The notes below the pieces were generated by a model that searched no databases, was not told where the DNA came from, and saw only the letters and a list, made by a program, of their open reading frames with translations. A program made the translations under genes and the position numbers. A stretch of 64,000 nucleotides of DNA from Adiantum capillus-veneris (taxonomy: Eukaryota > Streptophyta > Polypodiopsida > Polypodiales > Pteridaceae): the NCBI GenBank assembly GCA_014529385.2, contig CM043942.1:7995001-8059000 (forward strand). The letters run 5' to 3'. Shown here in pieces: positions 43,072 through 53,000 of the stretch. Within the stretch, counting starts at the first letter, position 1, and every line of letters starts with the position of its first letter.

Positions 43072-45679
43072 TTAATGTACAAACATAGTACTTCTCTTCT
43101 AAATTGATTACCACTTAATCATGCATCTAGATGAGCCTTTTTAATCCCAAGATGAGTTAAGGTAAAATGTTAGCAGATAGACAAGCTCTTCCATTGTCCG
43201 ACTCTGACGGCTTCAAATTAATGTTGTTGGTGAAGGAGAACAAGTCCAAATTCCTTGAAATTTTGTGTGGTGTATGTTCACAGGGCATGTAAGGTCACCC
43301 TATAGTCCCAGACTGAAGATCAATTCATTTGCAATTTCTGCCCAGTTTATCGCGATAGACTGGCCATCTTTTGACAAGGGTCTTATTTTGCAGTTGTGAC
43401 TCCACCAGTTGGTTTCTCCTACCTTGCACATGATCTGATCCCAATTTCACCTCAAATGAATGTCAAGTGACCCCTTTTGGATCAACTCCCATTTTTCCAG
43501 ATTCCTTCCAAGGAGATGTTGGTCTATCTCCTTCATTTTGTGTTGTTTTGGGCTCAAACTTAGTGGGTAGTCCTCTTGCATCATGCTGAAGCCAACTGTT
43601 AATTCCAATTTTTGATAAGATGGCTTAGTATCACTTTGCTTAGTCTATCGCGATAGACTGGAACTTAGTGTCATTTTGTCATATTTTGGCTCTGTGATCA
43701 TCTGTCTGCCTTCTCCTAGTTGATGTAAGGTTGCCTGACCTCTCATATGTGAATTTTAACTGTCTGCCCTTGAGATGTCCTGTTCTGACTCTGAGTTGCT
43801 GTCATGTCTATCTCGGTTTGCCATATGAGTCTATCTTGTCACCAAATTTGGTGTACTTCCTCCATATGCTTCCCCAAGTCTATCTTGTGAAAATTTTGAA
43901 AAGCCTTTCCCCCAAAGATTGTAATAGCAAGTCTATCGCGATAGACTAGGTTACTTGGCTAAGAGAGATCAATTTTGCACTTTGATTTGATAATTGTGGT
44001 CATTATTCTTTGTTAGCACCCCTCATGAAGTCAAAATCAAAATTTTACTTGTCTAATTGTAATAGCAAGTCTATCGCAATAGACTGAGTACCTAGTCATT
44101 TTTACAAGTTTTTTGATGTTAGTTGACCACAATGGTGTTAGTAGGCTCTCCTAGACACACACATCAAGTTTTAATCAATTTAGAAGAGTGTACTCCCTGT
44201 TTGCAGCACTTAACTGGTTCTGGAGTCGAAGTAGACCACTTAGGTTATGGTCGCCGTTCCTTTTGGTCATTGTATGACTCCGGCTGTCTTTTATTTCCTT
44301 TTGACCTTCCGCCAAAGCAGTCAGTTGTTGTTTTGGTGTTTACATCACCAAGAACGACCATTTGGACATCTTTCTGGCCTGTTGCTGGCATTTGCCCTAG
44401 TGGAAGAGCTTTTTCTTGAGTGGACACATTCCAACTCGTAGTTGACCTCTTTTGGATGTACCTTGTTAAATTTGGTGTCATTTGGTCTCTTGGTTGGCCC
44501 GTTAGAGTATCGTGACGCTTTGCACAGTTTTCGTCAGATAGGGACTTTAGGCTCCGTTTTGACGAACTTTTCATGGTCAAACCATTCAGTTGGTTTGTCG
44601 AGGTTATCGGCTTGCTGCCTATGAGTTTTGGCTCATTTCCTATCACTTTGGTTCAGGTGCCCTTTTGCAGGTCCTGTGAAATTAGGGTTTTCTGGGCGGC
44701 TTCCTTCACGCTTTCCGAGGTCATAGGCTTGATCCCTATGCTATAGGCATTGTGCCTTTCAATTTTGGTTCCATTTGGTGGCCTCTAGGTCTTCCTAACA
44801 ACCGGTCTACAGTATGTGTGCACAGGTTGTGCTGGCGAGGTTTTGCGACCAACTAAGTAAACAACACTGAGAGTCAGTGTTGATGAGCATACCTCTCATA
44901 TCTGATGTCGATCTGGTGACCGTGTGCGATGGATGATCTTCTGGAAGTCTCAACTGCTGTAGGGAGCTCTCTCTCTCTCACAATGGAAAATGACTCAAAT
45001 GAGAGATTTCTAGCCTAGCCTCTCTATATGTAATCGAGACTCCGACACGAAATTTTCCCATCTTTTACTTGTGGCCATAACTTTTTGCGAGATGCAGCTT
45101 AGGCTCACAAATTTCCTGATTTGGACCTCGGTTGCTCCAGTTCTACAATTTTTGCAGATTTCTCCTGTTGGAGGTCCCGTCATGACAGTGGTCATTTTTG
45201 CCCTGTCACCTTTGCAGTCCCTATTTATTATGTGTCTTCTTTACCTTGCTTTGATCAGGCGTCTCTTCTATTGTGTTTCCATCTGGATTACGGATTTTTT
45301 TCTATATTTTTTGCTAGAAAATGGCTAAAATAAAGCAAATAAATCCCAAAATAAACCGAAAATAGAAATTCTAACCTATAAAAATACCAATGAAAAGCAA
45401 AACACTTTGTAGCTCACTTTTCTCTCGTCTATGTACATTCTCACTCATAATAGTCAACATTGGTCTATTTTTTATTGTTTTTCGACGTTTTTTGGCCATA
45501 TTTGACTCTCTTTATAGTATATACACATCCCTAGGGGCTCATATATGATCATTTGGTCCCCAATTCTGATTAATTACGAGGGCATATTCTTTTTCACAAA
45601 ATCACACAATAAAACACAAAAATGGTTGAAAAATTAATCACAAACATTGGCCTCTAATATATGACGTGAGTCCGCATTT
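43072..45679. other. Non-coding stretch between element I and IPR-c
   Basis: No protein-like frame. The right part (from about 45.68 kb down, minus strand) follows the IPR-c polypurine tract and is probably its 3' LTR. A TATA-like TTACATATAGAG on the minus strand near 45030 is followed by a GA run. The left part holds the palindrome array at 43344-44085. Borders between element I leader and IPR-c LTR were not resolved. Confidence 0.5.
43344..44085. repeat. Array of 18-bp palindromes AGTCTATCGCGATAGACT
   Basis: Perfect palindrome at 43642-43659 and 43930-43947. One-mismatch copies lie at 43344-43361 (AGTTTATCG...) and 44068-44085 (...TCGCAATAG...). Half-sites AGTCTATCTTGT lie at 43828 and 43877. 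Copies three and four share a longer left context (GTAATAGCAAGTCTATCGC). Flanking sequence otherwise differs, so these are not simple tandem duplications. Confidence 0.85.
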
Positions 45680-45692
45680 AGAATGCCTCCCC
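45680..45692 (-). promoter_or_regulatory. IPR-c polypurine tract (candidate)
   Basis: Minus strand AAGAGGGGGGGAGG, about 80 bp after the last coding frame. A clean TG start of the LTR is not obvious beside it (reads CATTCTAAATGCGG), so the LTR border is uncertain. Confidence 0.5.
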
Positions 45693-45766
45693 CCCTCTTA
45701 GTTGGAGTCCTCCCGGATGACAGGGTATCGTCAAGGGTATGTGCTATGCATGGGTGTGAACTCGTG

Positions 45767-47074
45767 CTAATGCAGGCTTTGTAATGTAGCCCTATATGCA
45801 TGTACAGTCAATGCATGTAGAAAGAATGTATGCGGTGTAGAGGAAGGTATAAGCGATTCGCTTATTGGCATTTGTCGTTGAGGTTTCCTGTGGTAGCCTG
45901 AGTTGGCTGGCAGATTTTCTTTGCAAGAAGAAGTTGTAAATCTGCCGCTCTTTGTTTGATTGTTTTCCATTGTTTTTGAATTGGCGTATGTGGATCCTTT
46001 GAAGTCGATATTGTTGTATATTTTGTTGCATGTTTTGGTGGAACGTTCTTTCTTTTTCATTGGAGGACTTTGGTCTTGTAGATCCTTGTAGTTATTGATG
46101 TGGATTCTGCTTGTTTCCTCGTGCTGATTGCATGATTTGGCTTGGCATTGACAGTTGTAGATAACTGTTCGGTGGTCATCTTTGGCCTCCATACTTGTGT
46201 TGTTGGCACGTTCTGAATTGGTAATTTTGGCCGCCATACCAATATAGTCCGTTGCGTATCCGACTGATTGACTATGGTTCTTTGAAGCTTTGTTGGCTGT
46301 TGGTGTTTTGTCTATTCTTCGGCCCCCTTTTTTTATAGGAATTAGGCTGTCTTGCCTTATCCAAACTTTATATTTCCGATTTTGATGGAATTGTGCCTCG
46401 GCTAGATCTGTACGCCGTACCCAAACTTGCCTGGTTCCCTGCATGGTTGTTGATTTTTGATAATACGTTTTTGGACATGTAAACTTTGTTTGTTGTTGGT
46501 CAATGCCTTGCGGATGTATTGACTCATGTGTCCTCCTTGACATGTATTGGTCATATGATAAGAAGGGTTCTGAAAAGTTTTCATTTCGGAACAGTGTTTC
46601 ATTAGTATCCAAATCAATGAATACCCTGTTAGCTTTCATCCATGACACTGCTAAGATACACGACATTGCTGATCTACTTGGTGGCAGTACATGCAACTTT
46701 GTAGTGTACGGGTGTGCCTGCACTGTGATTGGTAATATAATAGACCACAACGTGGTCACCTCATCACCCGATGCTACTTTCAACCGGTGTGTCTCTGGGA
46801 TCGTCCTCATTGGTCCAAGTTTCTGAAAGAGCTCAAAGCTGATGACGCTCATTTTTGCTCCAGTGTCAAGCAATGCATAGATTTCAACTTGTTCTATGCC
46901 TACATAAGCTTTTATGTAAGGACTACACCACGTATCTTCCAAGTTGTCAATGGTGCTTTCGTCCTGAGCCCTAAAGTCTGTTATGGTCTTTTCTAATTCT
47001 TCGCTTTGTATATCCGCTTCGATTGTTCGGAATGTCGAAAGAGGATATTCGTCAGTCATCATTGGGGTGACCAT
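45767..47074 (-). CDS. IPR-c: ORF with second retropepsin (PR2) and W-x-P/R-K repeats
   Basis: 435 open codons downstream of integrase. N-terminal about 55 residues are acidic (DIQSEELEKTITDFRAQDE). A retropepsin-like domain at about 55-155 follows: YVGIEQVEIYALLDTGAKMS with intact D-T-G-A, then KVASGDEVTTLWSIILPITV and CILAVSWMKANRVFIDL in place of the usual I-L-G closing block. After residue 200 come VWVRRTDL and VWIRQDSL. A frame change near 46250 moves to a frame with VWRPKLP and VWRPKMT at 46242-46170. So the last third of the named frame is probably not the native reading. This ORF is a second protease in the element, since PR1 lies upstream of RT at 61.6 kb. Native start is uncertain; it may be fused to integrase. 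Confidence 0.7.
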   Translation of the reverse strand: MVTPMMTDEYPLSTFRTIEADIQSEELEKTITDFRAQDESTIDNLEDTWCSPYIKAYVGIEQVEIYALLDTGAKMSVISFELFQKLGPMRTIPETHRLKVASGDEVTTLWSIILPITVQAHPYTTKLHVLPPSRSAMSCILAVSWMKANRVFIDLDTNETLFRNENFSEPFLSYDQYMSRRTHESIHPQGIDQQQTKFTCPKTYYQKSTTMQGTRQVWVRRTDLAEAQFHQNRKYKVWIRQDSLIPIKKGGRRIDKTPTANKASKNHSQSVGYATDYIGMAAKITNSERANNTSMEAKDDHRTVIYNCQCQAKSCNQHEETSRIHINNYKDLQDQSPPMKKKERSTKTCNKIYNNIDFKGSTYANSKTMENNQTKSGRFTTSSCKENLPANSGYHRKPQRQMPISESLIPSSTPHTFFLHALTVHAYRATLQSLH

Positions 47075-47204
47075 GTTTATTGTCCTGAGAAACTACTTTC
47101 GTTTAGCAATGCGTTCCTTGGCTTCTTGTTGTGCCTGGTCGTGAATTCTTTGCGGTTCTTGTCTATAGGCTTTTCCATAATGCAATTGAAACAACATTTC
47201 CGGT

Positions 47205-48118
47205 GTTAAAGGTAGATGATATTTTTTTTAACGACACCCACTAATCCAGTTCGGCATTTCTTTTCCATCTAGAGTCGACAGTTTTACTGCTCCGCTGGAC
47301 GATATTTCTTGGACCAAATAAGGCCCCATTCCCCTTTTCTTTAGCTTTTTGGCATGCTGTTTAAGGGTGTATACTAAGACATAGTCGCCCGTTTTAAACT
47401 CCTTGTTCTTGACATGTTTGTAAAAAAACTCTTTCTGTTGTCTTTTTTTTGCATATGTGGATGCTACAGCATTGAGTCGTAACTCATCTTATTTTTCAAG
47501 GTCCTCTAACCGTTCTGAAAGCTCATGCCCCGTCCAGTCCAATTGTGTGGCTACCCTTAGTGTGGGAATCAAAAATTCAATAGGCAATATTGCATTTAAC
47601 CCATATACCATATTAAATGGCGTAGTATTGAGTGTTGTTTTATATGCAACTCGATATGCCCACAATGCCGAATATAGCATTTGATCCCAGTCCGTTCTTG
47701 TTTCACTAACCAGTTTTGTAAGAACTGTGCACAATATTTTGTTTGTCGCTTCTGCTTGACCATTGGCTTGTGGATGGTAGGGTGCAGATTTGCGATGAAT
47801 TACCATAAACTCATTTAAGAGATGTTGGATAACTTCATTTACAAAGTGTGTCTCTCTATCACTCACCAGCTCAATGGAAAGGCCATAACGTGTAAACACA
47901 TATTCATAAAAGAATTGTGCCGTGGTTCTAGCATCTGCTTTCGTTGTGGCTTTTGCTTCCACCCATTTGGTCATGTAATCCGTGGCCACTATGATATATT
48001 GTGCTTGTGAACGATACATTGGTGGAGTAATAGGACCAACAAAGTCCAATCCCCATTTAGCGAATGCTCGAGCACTCATCATTGGTCTTAACGGCATTTT
48101 GTCTCTTTTAACTGGTAC
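47205..48118 (-). pseudogene. IPR-c: integrase core and C-terminal domain
   Basis: Minus strand from the J insertion point: PVKRDKMPLRPMM, then LDFVGPI with the first Asp, YIIVATDYMTKWVEA, second Asp in ELVSDRETHF (usual Gly is Glu), and YHPQANGQAEATNK with the Glu. Then come WAYRVAYKTTLNTTPFNMVYG and an E-R-L-E-D-L-E-K helix. The C-terminal domain lies at about 47350-47230 (KRGMGPYLVQEISSSG, WISGC). A TAA in an A run (about 47238) and KKYHLPLTPEM follow, leading towards PR2. The zinc-binding half is at 58018-58300 beyond element J. Confidence 0.9.
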
Positions 48119-50008
48119 TGAGAGGCGGAAGTGAAAAAAATAGACCCGGTGGCCTCTACACCAAGACTATGCACAATGGCCTCATCATGGGGAATACACA
48201 ATAGGGGCACCACCTAGCAAGATAAGCGGCTAGGACGCATACATATACACAATGAAGCATGCATGGAAAACAATTTCAAGATCCATGCCCAAATGTGGAA
48301 TGGGGTGGTCGGAGAATAAGGTGAGAGGAGTGGTGAGTGAGTGAGAATGGGCTCGCTACGCGTGCATATAGTAAGGAAGATAACGAGGTCAGGGATACAT
48401 GCAAGTATGATCACTTCTCATACAAACGGTGGCGAATCCGCAAACCTTAAGATGGAAGTAGCAAGATGATAGGAATATAAGAGGGAGAGAGTGTGTGTGT
48501 GTGTGGTGGCGAATCCGCACACCTTAACATAAGCAGAAAAAAAATGGCAAGGAACAAGCATATACCATACTCACAATGAGATGTATCCAAAGCGACACAA
48601 AGTATGGCACCAAGATGGAGTGTGTTGATTGCTTGCAAAAGATGAATACAATAGGTAGCGTATGGAAGGAAAATGAGAAGGGAACAAGATCGTAGGAGGC
48701 ATAATGGAGAGATGGGAGTTGATGGCGAGGAATATCATGAGTGTGTCCACCCTTATTCTTCTTGAAATTGTGCCTTCAACCCTTAATTACAAGTGGTGTG
48801 GAGGTGTGGTGCTCATCTTTTGTGCATGGTGATGGTGTTGTGATTATGTGATTAGGGTTCATGCTACAAGCATGTAGCACAAGAGTGTGTATGGATAGGT
48901 GTGTGTGTGTGTGTGTTCCCTCCTCAAGTGAGCTCTCATGGCCTCCTTATATAGGGAAGGAGGGAAGGATTTAACAATATTTCTATTTGAGGTGAGTGTC
49001 CCACTTTGGTGACTAGGAAAATGGGGTGCATGTGACTGTGGCTCCCATCTTGTCTCCTCATTATTTAAAATACCAGAGTCAATAGAGAGAGAAGAGAGAA
49101 TGTGGGTAGGATGTGGAGGATAGGAAATATTTACAATAGTCTAGCTTTGGATAGACATAAGCTTATTAGGGAGACAAGGGAGAGGTAAGAAAATTATAAG
49201 AGAGGTTGTCGAAGGTGGATATTTGTTGATGAGGATGGATCCTCCAAAAATGGTGATAGAATTACTCTAGACTAGCCAAGACCTCATTAAAAGAGCCTTG
49301 TCTCTTGTAATCATGCTTGAAGACTTGTAGAACCATAGCCATTCTAGAAGGAAGAAAGGTGGGGATGGCCTGTGTCACCATTACACGAGAAAACTGGGGT
49401 CCATTACAAAAATTATATCTCCGTGTTCATAACTCCAAAAATTCTGAAAAAAATTGAGCTAAAAGTTGAGATCACGAGCTACATCTTTCATGTTGAACGC
49501 TCCTTCAGATTCGGGGTTCTTATTTACTTAAAAAATTCAGCCAAATAATGTATTATTTGTGGCTGCAAAAGTCTTTTGGTGGTCCCCTTTGAGTGGACTT
49601 CTCTCTTGCCTTCAAGTGTAACCTCCTTCATGTGTATGAAAACATGACCTAGAGTGTTGAAAAGATTGGCAATCATCTAGATGGAGGTATTATTGAAATT
49701 TGAAAGTGGGGTTGAGATTTGAAAATGAAAACTAGTGAATAAAATATTTGGTAGAGTGGAATAATATACATACATGAAAAAAATATATTAGAAAAGTTTT
49801 AAGGTCAAAAGAGAGATCAACAAAGAAAGCTTACTTATTATGCTACATCGTGATTGATTAACATAAGTATTATTTATTTAATAAAGGCTAAAACGTTTGT
49901 GAAAAAGGAGGAAAAAAAATCGAAAGTAACTTATATAATGGGAAATATTTTGATAAAAGGGAAAAAAAATATATGGGGGGGTTCCCATGCATGGAAAAGC
50001 TTTCCTCA
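48119..50008 (-). repeat. Element J 3' LTR
   Basis: 1,890 bp. Contains a GT run (about 48489-48506) and a 24-bp direct repeat GGTGGCGAATCCGCA.ACCTTAA at about 48428 and 48505. CTATATAAG on the minus strand (48943-48951) is the TATA region. The internal border is set by the polypurine tract. Confidence 0.96.
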
Positions 50009-50012
50009 TTAG

Positions 50013-50022
50013 CCCTCCCCCT
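50013..50022 (-). promoter_or_regulatory. Element J polypurine tract
   Basis: Minus strand AGGGGGAGGG, four bases before the LTR and less than 20 bases after the gag-pol stop. Confidence 0.85.
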
Positions 50023-50036
50023 AAGGCTAGAGGTAT

Positions 50037-53000
50037 TCATGCCTCGAGCGTTGTACCTGATTGTTCTTCAATTGAGATGGAGGAGTCTCCCTCCTTGGGG
50101 ATTTCCATCATAGGTGTTTGATCAAATCTCAAAAAGTACTGCTTCAACCTCCATCCATTGACACGTGTTTTGTGGAGCCTACCATCTGCATCCATCAATC
50201 GGTAACTGCCATTGGCGTAGTGCTTTCTAATGACAAATGGCCCTTCCCATCTGGGTGAAAACTTTTTATCCTTCCTAGTGTCAAACCTGTTATCATATCG
50301 TAGGACCAACATACCTTTCTTGAGACCTTTTGCCCTAAGTCCCTTGTTGAAGGTAAGTCGACGTTGCTCTGCCTGTGCTGCGTAATAGTTGATAGCATCT
50401 TCTCTGTCTAGTTGAAGCCTCTCTAGATCAAGAATGTGGTTGTGGAGATGAGCATTAGAACGTTCCACCTGCCCAGCTAGCACCCTGAGACTAGCCAATT
50501 GTACTTCAATGGGTAAAATGGCTTCCTTACCAAACACCAAGTGATATGGTGTGAACCCAAGGGATGTGCGAAATGAAGTGCGATAAGCCCAAAGTGCAGC
50601 CATAAGATGCTTGTCCCAATCACTTTTGTGATTGTTTACATGCTTAGTGATGATCTTGCAGATCATACCATTTACCTTTTCCACCAAACCATTGCATTGT
50701 GGGTAGTAGGGAGTTGAGTGTCGTCGTGAGATACCTAACTTCTCCATTAGCTCTCCTACAAGGTCTCCTCTAAAACCTGGTCCCCTGTCAGAAATTATTT
50801 CAAGAGGAGTGCCAAAACGGCAACAAATGTTTTCAAATACGAACTTAGCCACTTCCTTAGCTGTAATCCGGGTGGTGGCAACTGCTTCAGCCCACCTGGT
50901 CATGTAGTCCACACCCATGATGATATAAAATTTACCTGATTGGCTCCTTGGCAAAGGCCCAATAGCATCAATTCCCCATTTCTCAAATGGTCCATATGAG
51001 ATTATAGGAGTCTGTGGCTCATATGTGAGCCTCCTATCCCCTGCCTTTTGACATTCCTTGCATGTTTTACACCAATGATGCACATCCCTATGTAGACTAG
51101 GCCATACAAACCCGGCTTGTAGAATCTTTCTACTAGTGATGTCAAGTGCAAAGTGTCCTCCGCAAACACCATCATGGAAACTTGAAATGATTTCAGTGAT
51201 CTCTCTAGAGAGAGGTACACGCCTAAGAATTTGATCCTTACCCTTGCAGTAGAGGTCGTCATTGATAAGGCGGTATTTTGTTGCCTTGTGCACAAGCCAC
51301 TGCTTTTGGCCCTTAGTAAGATCCTTAGGACACTCTCGTGTGTCCAAGAAACTCATGATGTCAGGCATAGCATCGCTACCTTGGAAGAGAGGCAGCTTCA
51401 ACTTGATAGCACCCACCACTGAAACATCTTGCAACTTCTCTCTAGCTAGAGCATCCGCTTCTTGATTTTCTGCTCGAGGGACATGATGTAATTGTACAAC
51501 TTGAAATTTCCCTAAAAGTTCCTTGACTTTGCGCAAATGGCCTAGCAAGATATGATTTTTACAAGCCCAAGTTCCTCGTATTTGTTCTATTAAAAGCATG
51601 GCATCACCAAATATATTTAACCGTTGAATGCCCTGTGTCACACACCACTCTAACCCAAGAGTTAAAGCTGCATATTCTGCCTCATTGTTAGAGTGAGAAT
51701 CCAAGAGATTCCCAATGGAGAAAACCTTGTCCCCTTGCTCGTTGAAGATGACAATGCCTGCTGTAGCTTTGTCCACTTTCCTCTTGTAGGCTCCATCAAA
51801 GAAGAGAGAGTGAGCCTCCTCTACCTTAGGGACTTCCAGCACGGGTGTAATATCTTGATCATTTGGCTTTATCTTTTGCTTCTTTTCATAGTGGCGATGA
51901 GTGAGAATACCTCCTAGACTGGCCCTTGTGGAGTTCTCCACTTGCATTGTGTAGTCAAACTCTTGTAGCCTTGTGAGCCATTTGGAAATCCTAGAAGAAA
52001 CATCCATGTGCTGCATTACATAAGGAAATACTTCTTCCATTGTTAAGATTATGAATGGTCTAGACAATAAATAAGAGCGAAATTTGGTGGTAGCAAACAT
52101 TAATGCAAGCACCATGTGCTCCACTGCCGTGTATCCCTTTTCTGATGGGGTCATCGTTCGACTAGAGAAGTAGATAGGACGCATGAAAGAAGTTTGAGGA
52201 TCCTTTTGCATCAATACAGCCCCAAGTGTGTCATTGCCAACACTAGGGTTTACATAAAATGGCTCGTCCCACTTTGGAGGTGCTATGGTGGGAAGTGAAG
52301 CTAGAATTTGTTTTACCTCATTGAATTGTTGTTCATTTTCTTCACTCCAAGTGAAGATCTCTTGATGGGTAACTTTTTGTAAAGGGAGAACCACTTGGGA
52401 GAGCAAGTGAATGAACCTACTCAAATACCTCACCTTTTGAAGAAAAGAGACCAATTGATTTGTTGTGGTGGGAGAGGTCAAAGCCACCAAGGCTTGAACC
52501 TTGCTTGGGCCAGCTTCAATGCCGTTGGCCGAGATCACATGGCCAAGAAGAGTAACCTTGCTTTCACCAATGTGGCATTTCTCCACATTGAGTTGGCCAC
52601 CCAAAGCTTGTAGCGTAGCTAGACCTTCATAAACTTTCTCCAAATGAAGAGAGCGAGAGCTATAGATGCAAAAGTCATCAATAAAAACACGGATTGATTT
52701 TCCAAAGAATGGCTGAAAAACAAATGTCACATATCGCTGAAAAGTGGCTGGAGCATTAGTGAGACCAAAAGGCATAACTCTGTAAGCAAAACATCCCCAT
52801 GGTGTGATGAAGGTTGTCTTCTTTTGATCTTCTTCAGCGATGCTAATTTGGAAGTAGCCTGAGTAGCCATCACATACCGTGTAGCGCTCATGTCCTGCTA
52901 CCTCATTGAGTATTTCGTCTTGAAAAGGAAGAGGAAAATGGTCCCTCTTTGTGGCTGCATTAAGAGGCTTGTAATCAACACAAACCCTCCACTTACCATT

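Noticed and set aside
43344-44085. Palindrome array as a CRISPR array
   Set aside because: Spacing is irregular (298, 288, 138 bp), there are no cas genes, and this is plant nuclear DNA.
43731-45333. Short open stretches between element I and IPR-c as exons
   Set aside because: Hydrophobic, T-rich translations without splice pattern or domain. They fit LTR sequence better.
45767-47074. Post-integrase frame as an envelope-like gene
   Set aside because: It has a D-T-G-A protease block and no signal peptide, transmembrane segment or glycoprotein-like pattern.
48214-48638. Small frames duplicated at 56224-56648
   Set aside because: Both lie within the J LTRs and are identical because the LTRs are.
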